Under the pieces are notes generated by a model. It had not been told where the DNA came from, searched no databases, and saw nothing but the letters and a program-made list of their open reading frames with translations. The position numbers and the translations under genes were made by a program. Shown in pieces: positions 48,431 to 61,210 of a stretch of DNA of 64,000 nt. The stretch's first letter is position 1, and each line of letters starts with the position of its first letter. Source of the stretch: Sipunculus nudus (lineage: Eukaryota; Annelida; Sipuncula; Golfingiida; Sipunculidae); assembly GCA_026874595.1 (NCBI GenBank), contig CM049322.1:35461840-35525839 (forward strand), written 5' to 3'.

Positions 48431-50719
48431 CATGTGATACTGCCCTGTCACGTAGTCTGAAACCGGAATAGAATTCTGCAGATGTATATATACATAGTTA
48501 GGTGAGCATTAAAGAAAATGGAGGCATTACCTCCACTACAAAAAAATGATAAAAAAAAATGTTCCATTCATAGTAATGGTATGGTTTTTTTTTGTTCAGA
48601 CGGCCTGTAAACAGTGTATTATTTACATTTTGTTTATTGGATTTGAAGAGCAGCAGTGATTTTGTTCACTATTCATGAAATAGATGTCAGAGCAGGTCAC
48701 TGAATCAAGGTCTGTGAAAGCATGGCTGCCCTGGACTTGATGATATGAAGATGGGTAAATTTATGCAATTTGCATAAAGCATTTGACAGCCTGTTTTGCT
48801 ATTCATATATTTTTAGAAGATATTATGTACTCTGTTATCACAGCCTGACCGCAAGTTTATGGAAAAAGTTTCTCATATTCAACTTTGCAATAACTGGTCT
48901 TATGTTATATCCTATCTGTTAGTTTGTAATATATAAACTAAAATTTCAGACTATGCTGTTAACCCATTTTCAATACTTTTCAAGGACAAGTTTTTTTGTG
49001 AAGGGAACTTAATTATTTGCATACCTTATTTTAATATCCATGATTATATTTCACTAATTCCCCATATTTTTTTAAACACAAGTCTGTCTACAAAGGACCC
49101 ATGGTGATCCAGTAAGCTTGAAGCACTGCTGCAAAGATAACAATCTTTTAAAAGTCAAGTTGATTTTAGGTCACATTATATTCTAACCAATATAAAGTTC
49201 CTATGCAGTAAACTTGAATTGATTTTAGGTGAATTTGTACAGGAGTATAAAATGTGAATGTAATTTTTTTGTTTTTCTTCTGGAGCAAGAGGACTTAGGC
49301 CACAGTATAGAATCCCTGACTTATAATACCAATAGATTAAAATTTCCCCCAGTCCCATTTCTTGAATCAAATTCATATTATGAATATGCATAGTCCTCTT
49401 TTTCATGTTTTCCATGGCGACAATAAATTGTGTGGGTGTTGTTTTATTGTGTCATTATTATTTTCAAAAGGAACATGTGATATTGTTGACAAACTTTGTA
49501 ACAATTTTATAAAAGCATTAATGGAAGGATATGATCTCCAACTATTTGTGTTTCTATAGTACATTTCAAAATATGAATAAGCATAAAATGTAGAAATATA
49601 ATAGTTCTTTGTATTTTAAAGCAGAGTTTTAGAACAGGGTACTCCCAGTAGAATATAGCAGCATTAGATTTAAATTTCATACTAACAGAAATTTTATTAA
49701 TCATATTTCTATTATGCATATATTACGTCCCCATAATTAAGGCGTCAATGGCCCTACAACCCCATAGTTATTTCATTCTTTCACGTCATTATTTTAAAAC
49801 TAATCCAAAAAAGAACACTCGAGGATGCTGGGATATGTGGCGTTATTTGATGGACTCCTCTCAGCATTACATTCTGCTGTTTTTATGGTGTATTTGGCAG
49901 TCTAATTTGCTTAGCGACTAACTTGCTATTATCTCTTCAATGACAGATGCATTTTCTCAGATTCATAAAAAAATTGGGTATGATCTGGTGGTGTTTTTTT
50001 CAGTGAACCAATTCGTTTTGTTACTAGCCAGCTTCCACTTCCAAACATATCGAAGGAACTTCTCTGGGTTATAAACGATAGGTCATAATCTTAAACCAAA
50101 CTTATGGTCCCACAGGCATGCATGTCACATAACAATGACCCTTTTTAAAGTGGTCCTTTACAGAAAACACCACATTTATACTAAGGCGAGAGTGCTATAA
50201 CCCCTATTTTTGTACTCGTGGGTGAGACATTAAAACAGAAACCTGACTTAAAGTGACACCTGCAGGATTTTTATAGTGTAAAAATCAAGAGTCAATAATT
50301 TTACTTTGTTTGTCGTCTTCTATTATCCCTGAGTGTTTTTTTATTATTATTGATTTTGCATTGCGTAGGAGGCTGATTTGTCGCTCAGGCTTTCCTAACA
50401 CTCAACAAAGGCTAAAGCATGATAATAAAAATAACTTTCTAAAAAATCAGCAGATTCCACTTAGTACAATTTTCTTGCTTATCAGCAAGGTTATATTATG
50501 AACATTTGAAAAACATAATCAAAGACTGAATTTTTTGGGAATGGGTTAAAAAGTAGGAGCAGAGGAATAATTTATTGTTTGAAAAAAAAAGAATGAATAG
50601 GTATATTCAAACAGAAGTTTTTTTTATAGTGGACATAAATATGGTTTAATTGCGAAAATATTAAAATTGGGATTTAATGAGAAGTGCAAGGATTGGTTTT
50701 TGAATAGAATATGTGTTCT
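48431..50719. other. No gene seen; AT-rich intronic DNA
   Basis: Frames at 49176, 49362, 49507 and 50310 have no recognisable features. ATAAACGATAGGTC near 50070 recalls the edge of the 37.46-kb SINE tail. Confidence 0.35.
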
Positions 50720-50800
50720 ATATGGGCTGTGCTAGTCCTGCGAATCTTATTATAACAAGCGACCCATGGGTCATGACGCTCAGCCGACTGACATGTTGAT
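50720..50800. repeat. Dispersed repeat G, copy 2
   Basis: TATAACAAGCGACCCATGGG followed by TCATGACGCTCAGCCG repeats 5608-5637 almost exactly. Confidence 0.7.
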
Positions 50801-50949
50801 AATATGTCCTTGCACAGACAATTAAGATAGGTGGCATCATTGTTCATGCATATTAGCTTAAGTTCATCAAGACTCATAAGCACAACAAATTTGATGACAA
50901 TCCAACCAGCCCTTCATGAGGAATCTGGCAATTTGTGTGTATTTTGCAT

Positions 50950-52354
50950 TATTTCTTAGGTGCTCAAACATACCCCAAAACTCTGAGAATATAGGTCACT
51001 GTGACCCAATTTCAGGTTTTTATGGACAACTTTTGAGGAACTCTCAGGATGTAAAGTTAGAATATTCTGGGCCCCTTGGTTATGATTTGTGCCCTACTTT
51101 GGTAACAAATTTTCAATTATTCTGGGGGGGGGGGGTACTTCCAAGCCCCATAGCTCAGACAATTAGGGTAACAGAGACCTAATTCCGAGTTTCCAAGGAG
51201 ATTTTTCATGGATCTCTCTTGATGTAAAGTGAGAAGATTCTAGGTCTAGTCATTACGATTTGTGCCCTTTTATTTGACAGCATCTTTTGAAGTCTAAAAA
51301 ACAGATAAAAAATCGTAAAAAATCGAAAAAATACAGGTGGCACCACTGGTCTGCAGAAACTGATGGAACACTCCATGATCAATATCCATACAAAGAATCA
51401 TGGTGATCAATGCATTAGTTGTTCAGATATTTGAGCTTTTGTATCAAATTTTTCATTATTCTGGGGGGGTACTTTGGAGCCCCATAGCTTGAAGAATATG
51501 GGAAACAGAGATCTAATTCAAGGTTTCTAAGAAGACTTTTCATGGACCTTCCCTGAATGTAAAGTGAGAAGATTCTAGGTCCAGTGGTTACCATTTGTGT
51601 CCTGTTAACAGATGACAGCATCTTTTGAGGTCTCAAAAATAGAGAGAAAAAAAACATAAAAAAATAAAAAAATACAGGTGGAGCTACCAGTCTGCAAAAA
51701 CTGATGAAACACTCCATGATCAATATCCATGCAAAAAAATCATGGTGATCAAAGCATTAGTTGTCTAGATATTTGAGCTTTTGTATCAAATATTTTATTG
51801 TTCTGAAGGGTACTTCGGGATCCCATAGCTTGAAGATATGGGTAACAGAGACCTAATTCCAGGTTTCCAAGAAGACTTTTCATGGACCTCTCTGTGTGTA
51901 GAGTGAGAAGCTTCATGGTCCAGCGGTTAAGATTTGTGGCCTGTTCACAGATGATGGCCTATTTTGAGGTCTCAAAATTAGAGAAAAAAATCTTAAAAAA
52001 TTGAAAAAATACAGGTGGTGCCACCAGTCTGCAGAAACTGATGGAACACTCCATGATCAATATCCATACAAAGAATCATGGTGATCAATGCATTAGTTGT
52101 TCAGATATTTGAGCTTTTGTATCAAATTTTTCATTATTCTGGGGGGGGGGGGGGGTACTTTGGAGCCCCATAGCTTGAAAAATATGGGTAACAGAGACCT
52201 AATTCCAGGTTTCCAAGGAGATTTTTCATGGACCTCTCTGGAGGTAAAGTTAGAAGATTCCAGGTCCAGTGGTTACGATTTGTGCAGAATTAACGGACGG
52301 ATTGCCGGACAGCCGGATGGCCGACGGACAAAGACTTACAGTCAGCTGAGCTAA
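50950..52354. repeat. Repeat B: ~340-bp tandem array with GGACGG...AGCTGAGCTAAAAA end
   Basis: TTATTCTGGGGGG-TACTT starts near 51122, 51461, 51803 and 52139, spaced about 340 bp. Each unit contains AGCCCCATAGCTTGAA, GGTAACAGAGACCTAATTCC, AGTGAGAAGATTCTAGGTCC, ACAGGTGGCACCACCAGTCT and CTGATGGAACACTCCATGAT words. The last unit runs into ACGGACGGATTGCCGGACAG and ends CAGTCAGCTGAGCTAAAAAC, the terminus also seen at 8037. Frames in it are not genes. Confidence 0.88.
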
Positions 52355-52360
52355 AAACTA

Positions 52361-55300
52361 ATAATTATTATTAATATAATTATTATTACTAGTTATATTA
52401 TTACAATAATTACTATTATTATTATTATCAAATATCTGTATTAACATTTCTTAAGAAGTAAATGTACATAGTATGAGCATATTTGTTTCAGTTTTATTAA
52501 TTAAACTACCATTTAATCAAAATGGCAGTTCTGTTTATTCTTCAATATGGCAAAAGGGCAGACTTTCACCTTAAAGCTGACCGAATTACCAAACTATGAA
52601 ATAAATGGTAGTCATCACTACACTCTCATTCCAGTGAAATAAACAAATAGAATTAACACATTAGTGTTAATGAGTTAATCAAATTTTTTTACAATCACTT
52701 AGTGAGAAAAAATGGTTTTACAACATCCAAGGGTTTACCCATAATTCCATGCAAAAAACTTTGGAAAGGCTTAGATTCCAATTTGCTGCTTAAGTTATGG
52801 ATTTGCTGAGCCGGATGCATAATCATTTTGCGTGTGTTGAGCAGGGAATCGCTGGTTTAGTTTCGATTATCTGCTGACACGGTTTAAATCAAATGAACAC
52901 AGATGCTGTCACAAGAACACTGATTCGATTAAGGGACATAATGGAATTCCAAACACATCGGCTTTTTCTTATGATGCCTCTTTTCTAGTACAAAGTTCCC
53001 TTATGAAATCCATATAAAAGCAAACGATTATCATAAATCTCTGTCTTTGTAGGAGTGCTGTTTAAATAATAGTCGCAGACATCATGATTAAAATATCAAC
53101 GAGTTAGTCTTATAACTAAAAATATCATTCGGTCATTTCATGGTTTAAATATCGAATAGTCTGTCAAATGAAGGCAGAGTCTGCTTTTATTTTTATAGGA
53201 AACTGTGTTGACATCAAATAAATTAAGTTTTTACAGTGCTTTAAAAACCAGGGCTAAATATATGACAACCATGTCTATTTCTCATGATTCTTTGTGCATT
53301 ATTTGATCTGGTAAAACTGAAGCATATATATATACTTTCTTCACACTGCCTTACTATATGAAAGACAACTAATTGACTCTGCTCAATGATTGTGGTATTA
53401 AATGAGTTCACTTTTAAACTACTACATACAACGGTCTAAATACTACATGAATGAAGCAAAAATATGTCACTTTTAAAGATGACAATTGAGATGTAAACTA
53501 AATAATTCTAGTATATAAGATATACAGTTTTACAGCAATGTAAAACGCTCCCATATATCAGTTGTCCATGCATCTCAATGTAAGACAACACACCTGACAA
53601 GATCGTTGTTGAAGGCTGTACTGTATTCAAAATTATTTGTAGAGACCTACAGATTCATATACCAGCCAGGAATGTTAAATATACATGCAGTATTTTCTCC
53701 TTAAAATATTATGGTACCTGCAAATATTTTGCTCTACCGGTAAAGTTGTTAACTTTTGCCTGCACAGAAAAAAAACAGACTTGTGCTAGGCACAATCAGT
53801 AGCACAAAAAATAAACATAGCACACACCACATATACCATGGTCACACCTAGCCCTTGCTTCCGTGCTCTCTCCCAATGCTTTATTTCCCTCAACTGTTAG
53901 AGAGCTGTGGTAAAAGACAGTTGAGGATCCAGAAATTCAAGAACAGAGGGGTGATAATACTTACAGTAGTTGGCAGTTGATGGGTAATATGAAAACTAAG
54001 TGAATTGTGCATTTAATTTTTTGGTTTTGTAAATTTAATACATACATAAATTTAATCAACCTCCAGTGCAGAGTCCAGGTCTCTTGTGTTTATTTTTGAT
54101 AGTCGTGATAAAGCTTCTGTATGGAGTATAATGTGGATCATAGGCGCCACCTGGTGATTGTACCAACTCTAGGAACAAATGTCAGGCCCAGGGAAGCTAA
54201 ACTTTTAAATTGAGTAAGGTTAAGGTTCCAAAGCAGGAATTTCAGCAAAATTTCTTGTTCATTTGAGTACATTAACATTTTCTTGCCCTGAATCATAAGT
54301 TTTCCTGTCATACACACAATATTTGATTTAATTTATACAATTTTTTTGTCTGGTAAAGGGTTTAGTATCTCCAGGTTTCTTGAAGCTTTTATGTGGCAGG
54401 TATCCGTGGACCTAGATACCTACACTACATTATTTGCAGCTAGGCCATACAGGGTTCAAAATACTTTAAAATTTTCACCAACCCAACGGAATGACATCAA
54501 TACAGGTTTGCTTTTCCGCAGAAACATTTGCCTTTCCACTAAACATGCATCCTACCATAATATCTAACTGTCAGTCCCATCCCGCTCAGTGTAAACCTGA
54601 TACTGTGATCTTACATGCCATCCTACATGTACATTCGCATGCAAAAAGAATTGAATAATTTGATTTTTAATGCTGTTATATCTGAAACACAACTGAGCAG
54701 TAAAAAAATGTAGAAAAATAAAGGAAATGAGGGCCTAATGCCGAAACTTATAAGATATTATAGACTATTTTTATAGGAAAATATACAAAATAAGGGCCAC
54801 ATGTAAAATATTTCATTTTTGTGTCATATTTGTTACTACCTATCAGGTACTAATGTGGAAAACATTCACCTTTCCAACAGATTGGTACAAAATGAAAAAT
54901 AACTTTCCTTGCACATCTTTTTTTCTGTCTGAGACAAGCTGAAAGGCATTATTTCGAGCCCTGCCGTATCATATGCAACTTCACATATCCCACAAACAAC
55001 CTGGTGGCTGTACCATGCAAATTCACAAATCCAGGTTTTCTAAGCTTCCATCCAGTATTTCTGCTTGTCTCTTTAATGTGGAAGATGTAGCTTATGAACA
55101 AGAGGTGATCTCTGATCACGGAGTCTTGTTATGGTAAACAGACACACTTGAACTGTGTTTACTCACACACAGAACCAAAACAATTAATACAAATCAAGTG
55201 ATTTGGAAGAGTACCTGTAGTTTTTTGGTAGAAAAACGTTTGTATTCTGCTAAAATAAATTAAAAGCATGAGAAATACATTATACCATTGCAAATGTTTT

Positions 55301-55850
55301 CATGTATTTTTAAGACCTAGAACTATACAAGACCAGGTGGGGGATTACATTCGTTCTACAGTGCACGATAACTCACAGGTCTTTGACATTGTTAACACAC
55401 CAGTACATGCTGCATCAGTGAACCTCCAACTGCTACAACTATTAAAGAGAGATACATTGACAGTTTCAAAGGAATGCATACAATTAAAAGACCATGTCTT
55501 CACCCAATTAAGTATGTTAAACTTATAGCTGCCACACCCTTCTGAAAAGCTTTTCATCTGAATCTTTGGATCTTGGCATGTCACGCCCAGCAATTATTTA
55601 ATTATGGCACTTTTACAAGATACTCTCTATTCAATACTTAAGCATCGTGGGGAGAACTACCTACAAACTAACCGGTCTGTTCAATTACTTAATTAATTAA
55701 CAGTACTTTACTACGTGACTGGGTAAGATAATGCAAAAAGGATTTTTATGTAAACATTTTCATTTTTATAACAAGTACTTAATTAGTCATCATGACTTGA
55801 GCCTCTCCCACAGGAAAATCATTATAATTAAGGCAAACAAGAATTATGAA
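52361..55850. other. No gene seen; AT-rich intronic DNA
   Basis: ATT-rich simple sequence at 52362-52430. A non-repetitive block at 52600-53200 carries TAAT words. Small frames at 54346 and 55268/55345 show no domain; the last two overlap on opposite strands. Confidence 0.35.
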
Positions 55851-56104
55851 TTCTAAGGAATGCATGCCTCTGCCATTCGGGATGCTTATACTGCCCATAT
55901 TACCAGGTTCATTCACGCATTAGTGCATTTGTGAATATCCCTTCATTACATTCCTGATCATGTACCAGATCCTCACCAAAATCTAATTCCCAAATTGCCC
56001 TTGAAAAATTTCATAAGATCCCGTTCAGGAGTTAAATGTTGCGAGCAAACACACAAATGGGGATGAACAGGGATGAATACATACCCTCCTGGCGGAGTCA
56101 ATAA
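55851..56104. repeat. Dispersed repeat A, copy 2
   Basis: Matches 1231-1575 in order: TTCTAAGGAATGCA, GATCATGTACCAGATCC, ACCAAAATC, GCGAGCAAACACACA, GGATGAATACATACCCTCCT. Confidence 0.65.
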
Positions 56105-57178
<1,074 letters not shown>

Positions 57179-57228
57179 TAGAACCAAGCTGTCTAGATGG
57201 CAATATGGTAAAATCTTGATTGAACCTT

Positions 57229-57512
57229 GGATGGTTCTCAGGCACTTTTCTTCAGAAATCAGTGCAGGTGGGCAATTTTTTTTAAACTTTTTTGTATATT
57301 CCGATAAAAATGTCATATAATCAGGGTAAAGCATGATAATAACAGAATTTATTTGTTAAACAGGTTAAAGCACTACATAACAAAGGAAATCTTATCAAAA
57401 TTGTATTATTCTATCTTCTTGAAAGATGAAAATGAAAAAAAAAATTTTGATGCGGGGGGGGGGGGGGGGGGGGGGGCTCAAATTGATGCTGGCAGTGCCT
57501 GAGAACCATACC
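57229..57512. mobile_element. MITE, family GGTATGGTTCTCAGGCAC, copy 2
   Basis: Ends GGATGGTTCTCAGGCAC and GTGCCTGAGAACCATACC. The interior matches 41461-41798 in order (TTCAGAAATCA, TCCGATAAAAATGTCA, AAAGCACTACA, ATCTTCTTGAAAGA, TTTGATGCGGGGG), with deletions. The GGGGG of copy 1 has expanded here to 23 consecutive G (57454-57476). Confidence 0.88.
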
Positions 57513-58485
57513 CTTTTTTTGACTTCTTGTCATATGGTTATTCCTTCATTCTCATTCAGCAGACAGCTCCACCTTCAGGACAAAAGTTTATAAAGTGTCA
57601 ATGCTATAAATGACAACAGTCAAACCCATATCATAAGTCAGCAAACAGACTTTGCGTAAAGCAGCCTATCATAGTAACCTTAATGTCTAAGGTCACTTTA
57701 ATTATGAGAACACGAAGTCTGACGTACGTCATCCAGGGTCTAAATAATCACATCTTTTGTGTATAAGGGGGAACTCCCCCCACCTGGTGACTATAAATGG
57801 AAAAAAGTGGGCTTCAAAGTGGGGGTGTTTTATATTACCGTCAACCTAACTGCACTTTTTTTAATGCATGCAATTTCATACAAGGCTCTTAAAGGTTAGG
57901 TTATATGGGACTTAAATAACTGTGGCAATCATCCTTCAAACACCCACAATTATAAATTTACTTCTTTGGTTACACTCCTACACTTTCTCATATACAACCA
58001 AAACTCAACAAGATACAAACATGTTGGGCAATGAAGATACACTAAAACTATACTCTCTTCCAACCCCCATGTCCAGCTAATTTTTAGCAAATATATCTTG
58101 CAAATATGTTTTGTTTGCCACTATAAGTTAGTTTTTATCAAGGGAGGTGATGTGGTGATTTATGGTGATTTAAATAAGCAAGAAATCAACATATTTACTT
58201 TGATAAGCGGGGATTGTGTTGACCTGTTTAGAAAGAGCTGCAAAATTGTTGGCATCATTTGAATTGGTCATATCTGTTCATCCATTTTACGTTGGAGGGA
58301 CGTTTGTGTGACGTAACAAAAGTGTGATGTACAAGTACAACTGTGACATCATCTCCATGAATTGTCAAATGAATAATGTTTAAGATTGTCAGATAAGGTT
58401 GTCACTGATATGTTGTAAGACAGTACATATGTTCAGTCATTTTGCTTTCTGAAATAATCATATATAATCCCTACATGGAGAGTAT
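57513..58485. other. No gene seen; CRE-like palindrome at 57720
   Basis: TGACGTACGTCA (57720-57731) is a perfect 12-bp palindrome of two TGACGT half-sites, and TGTGACGTAAC lies at about 58307. Otherwise non-repetitive AT-rich DNA. Confidence 0.35.
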
Positions 58486-58872
58486 CAGGGTTATAGCTAG
58501 AAAAATTTTAGTGCCGGCTAAATTTATAGACACTAGCGAAGCAAGTGGAGGAGGTCACTTTAGGGGTCCAGGGGCCACTCTGTTTTGAAATATGAAAGCT
58601 TTATCTTTGCGCTGTTCTATGTGCTATAACTATTTTTTTAATGATTATTTTGGCTCTTGATTTATTCATTTTTGTAAATGTACTTATAAGGTACAAATTT
58701 AATACAGTTTTGGGTAATAAAAAAAAACAAAGTTTCACTGCTGGTAGTTGGAATTTTGATAATGTCTTTCTGCCAGTCAGTGGGTTGCATTTGTAAGCTT
58801 TATGCCGGCCCTCAGAAGTCTGTCCAGGCTACCCTCAGCAGCGCTGACTCACGTGGCTTGTATATAACCCTG
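58486..58872. mobile_element. hAT-like MITE, family CAGGGTTATAGCTAG, copy 2
   Basis: Starts CAGGGTTATAGCTAG and ends TATAACCCTG. Flanks GAGAGTAT (58478-58485) and GAGTGTAT (58873-58880) agree at 7 of 8 bases, a likely 8-bp target duplication. CAGGG ends with an 8-bp duplication are the hAT signature. Same family as 19016-19436, opposite orientation. 387 bp, no transposase. Confidence 0.82.
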
Positions 58873-59252
58873 GAGTGTATTATTCTGTGGTTAAATAACA
58901 GCCACATTTGATTTGCCTCTGTGGTAAATACAGGTAAGGCGCAGTACCATTTTGACAAAGTGATCATAAAAAAACAGGTGGACAGGGGTAGTGAAATGGA
59001 GTAAAGCACCCAAATGGGTCCATACTTCACATAAGCATACGTTAAACTTGTTTGCCTGCTTATTCCTACCTAAGTTGTAGGCCTCACCTGTATATGTACT
59101 TTTTATGTGTGGAACAAAAATGCAGTGATGCAGCATTGACATTTCTGCATTGGCCAGGTTTTAAAACAAGTTTTATTTTAATTGGTCAGAAGTGCAGTGT
59201 GATTAATGCACAAATTGATCTGATAGCATTTTGAAAGCAGTTTAAATTTGGC

Positions 59253-59526
59253 TTAACCCTTTACTGTTTACAAGCCACTAAAGAGCACTCAAAATGGGCA
59301 ACTAGAATGCCATGATATGTATAGATTCTTTAAGGACAAAAATATTGCATATTATTTCTAAGTTTCAACGATTTTCAATAATTTGCAGCAAACTCTCTTA
59401 GTGGGAACTGTTGAAAATTTGATAAAGATACAAAAAAAGCTTGAAAAGATATGGCTGTTACTGTGAATATAAATAGTGTCAGAATTTGTCGGAAATCAAA
59501 AATAAATGTAAACAGTAAAGGGTTAA
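59253..59526. mobile_element. piggyBac-like MITE with TTAA target sites, 274 bp
   Basis: TTAACCCTTTACTGTTTACA (59253-59272) is the exact reverse complement of the right end, TGTAAACAGTAAAGGGTTAA (59507-59526). TTAA targets followed by CCCTTT ends are typical of piggyBac-type elements. The ~234-bp interior has no transposase. The perfect 20-bp ends suggest it is fairly young. Confidence 0.85.
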
Positions 59527-60107
59527 ATAATAACTGGAGTATAAATGCAACGATGCACCAAAAATACACAGCTATAAAAATATTTAGACAATTAATATTT
59601 AGGGATATATACCCCCACTAGATCAGTTACACCAGGCATCAGTGGTGATACGTACAATAAATTATGCATCATGACATATAACATTAACCAAAATTAATTA
59701 CTTCCAAGTTTTTGTGTCCTTGCACTAAAGACATTGAAGTTTGTGGAAACTTCTGATTAAAATCTCTTTACAATCAACTGATCCATTTAATCTGATTTAG
59801 ATAGTTTTTAAATACTGCATTATATTTTGAAGATGGAAATTAATGGTTTTCTTTAGCTCATTCAGCTTCTGTTCATTAGCATACCCGTAATTTTACATAT
59901 AATTCCTGCTCCCCAAACCTAACAATGATTAAGTATCATATGTCTGCAGACAGTCTTTTGTACTCTATCATACTGAAGCCCAACAAAAGATACTGAGTTT
60001 ACATCATATCTGTTTCTACACTAATCAAGACAATAATTATGATTTTACCTGCTAATAAATAATTAACTGTGCAGAACAAATTTAAAAAATACTTCAAGCT
60101 TTCAATA

Positions 60108-60456
60108 AGGTAGCAGCACTTGGGAAAACCCATATTTCAAAAATCAGTCCAAAAGTTGTTCCTAACCCATATTAGACCCATAAAGCATACATAATTTTAA
60201 AACTGGTACAGTGTTTTTTTTCTGAATATATACATAGTTTTAAAATGTTCATTCATTTTTATATGATATTTCATCATTTTTTTAAATTTCTAAATTTTTA
60301 AATGTTCACAATTTTAAGCCACTTTTAAGTTGGCTAATATTAATAACAAGAGAATATCTCAAAGCATAAAAATACTGAATCAGGTTGGAATAATAATAAT
60401 TTTAAATGACTTTTTGGTTGATTTTGAATTATGGGGTTTTCCAAGTGCTGCTACTT
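60108..60456. mobile_element. mariner/Tc1-like MITE with TA duplication, 349 bp
   Basis: AGGTAGCAGCACTTGGGAAA and the reverse complement of TTTTCCAAGTGCTGCTACTT match closely for about 27 bp. TA flanks both sides (60106-60107, 60457-60458). The right end lies about 75 bp from the splice acceptor of the peptide precursor exon, so it sits in the end of the putative intron. Confidence 0.8.
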
Positions 60457-60509
60457 TATAATTTACATATAAGTTCCAAAGTGTGTAAGTTTTGGTGCCT
60501 CATATAATA

Positions 60510-60533
60510 CGTGTATACTGTTGTACTTTCAGG
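60510..60533 (+). other. 3' splice site of the coding exon
   Basis: A pyrimidine-rich run (ctgttgtactttcag) ends in AG at 60531-60532, so the exon begins with G60533 followed by the ATG. A plausible branch-point-like CTCAT lies near 60499. The ATG is one base into the exon, so the 5'UTR must come from at least one upstream exon. Joined to the donor at 13552, the start context becomes AAGG-ATG-A with A at -3, a favourable initiation context. Confidence 0.7.
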
Positions 60534-60872
60534 ATGAAGTCAGATCTTTTCCTTGTGCTTTGCGTCTGTGTGGTCGCTTACGTAACATCAGCCGCCATAG
60601 AAAAGCGAAGCAGCGATTTTGAGGACGAGCCAACTTACATAGACTCACACTTTCCCGAGCAAATGCTTTCTGACCCAGCAGAGTTTGGGAATTGGCTCCG
60701 CTACGCTTTTCACAGAGCTTCAAATACCGCAAAGAGGGCGCCACTAGAGAAACGTAATAATGGCGTTTGGATCTGGATGCCAGCTCAAGGATACGTCCCT
60801 GTTCCTAAAGATCAGGTCAACGGGATCGGCTCAAAGGGGAAAAGCGCCAAGATCATGCGCTATGGGCGGTAA
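60534..60872 (+). CDS. Secreted neuropeptide/peptide-hormone-like precursor, 112 aa, family not recognised
   Basis: Seen: 112 codons from ATG 60534 to TAA 60870-60872. Residues 1-20 form a signal peptide (hydrophobic core L5-V17, cleavage expected after VTSA). KR dibasic sites at 24-25, 67-68 and 73-74 would release a 3-aa stub, an acidic 41-aa peptide (26-66, containing GNWLRYAF at 52-59), a 4-aa spacer and a C-terminal peptide from N75. That last peptide starts NNGVWIWMPAQGYVPVP and ends MRYGR; Arg trimming and Gly conversion would leave Tyr110-amide. There are no cysteines after the signal peptide. A TTG 42 bp upstream opens the same frame, but it lies on the intron side of the 3' splice site (AG at 60531-60532), so I chose the ATG. 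This architecture is typical of neuropeptide precursors processed by prohormone convertase, carboxypeptidase and PAM in the regulated secretory pathway. Function and receptor are unknown. It could instead be another small secreted peptide. The coding exon is less AT-rich than its flanks, as expected for real coding sequence. Confidence 0.82.
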   Translation: MKSDLFLVLCVCVVAYVTSAAIEKRSSDFEDEPTYIDSHFPEQMLSDPAEFGNWLRYAFHRASNTAKRAPLEKRNNGVWIWMPAQGYVPVPKDQVNGIGSKGKSAKIMRYGR

Positions 60873-61210
60873 AGAATTTTACCGTTCGTACACACCCACA
60901 AGAGGCCAAGACAATAGTCAACTAACAAGAGATATATAAAACATTTGAAAAAAAAATATAAACAGTACTGTATATTTGAATAGGTAATAATTTCGCAGTA
61001 CACAAGAGAATCGTTGCAAGAATACATCCCATAATACTAATTTGAATCTGAGCATAATGTATCTCAAAATGAATGGACTTTGTCAACATGAATGGACTTT
61101 TGCCAAAATGAATGGTCCCACCTCACTATTGGTTATACATTTGTTAAACATGTGATATAAAAGTTTATTTTGTGTACACATCAATAAATGAATAAGATAT
61201 ATTTATTTGC
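60873..61210 (+). other. 3'UTR of the peptide precursor gene
   Basis: AT-rich sequence follows the TAA. It includes three near-copies of an AATGAATGGACTTT-type unit at about 61068-61112 and ends shortly after AATAAA at 61183. The exact cleavage site is not visible. Confidence 0.5.
61183..61188 (+). terminator. Polyadenylation signal AATAAA
   Basis: A canonical AATAAA about 310 bp after the stop codon, followed by T/GT-rich sequence near 61223-61235 (tgtgtccttt). A second AATAAA at 61366-61371 could serve as an alternative. Confidence 0.5.

Noticed and set aside
60492-60533. TTG-initiated extension of the precursor by 14 codons
   Set aside because: It crosses the 3' splice site and would place a non-signal sequence before the signal peptide; ATG 60534 fits better.
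60529-60744. 71-codon minus-strand frame over the coding exon
   Set aside because: Shadow of the peptide precursor on the opposite strand.
60756-60830. Possible galanin-like reading of the W...GY region of the precursor
   Set aside because: Only a few residues coincide by chance; the rest of the peptide and its processing differ.
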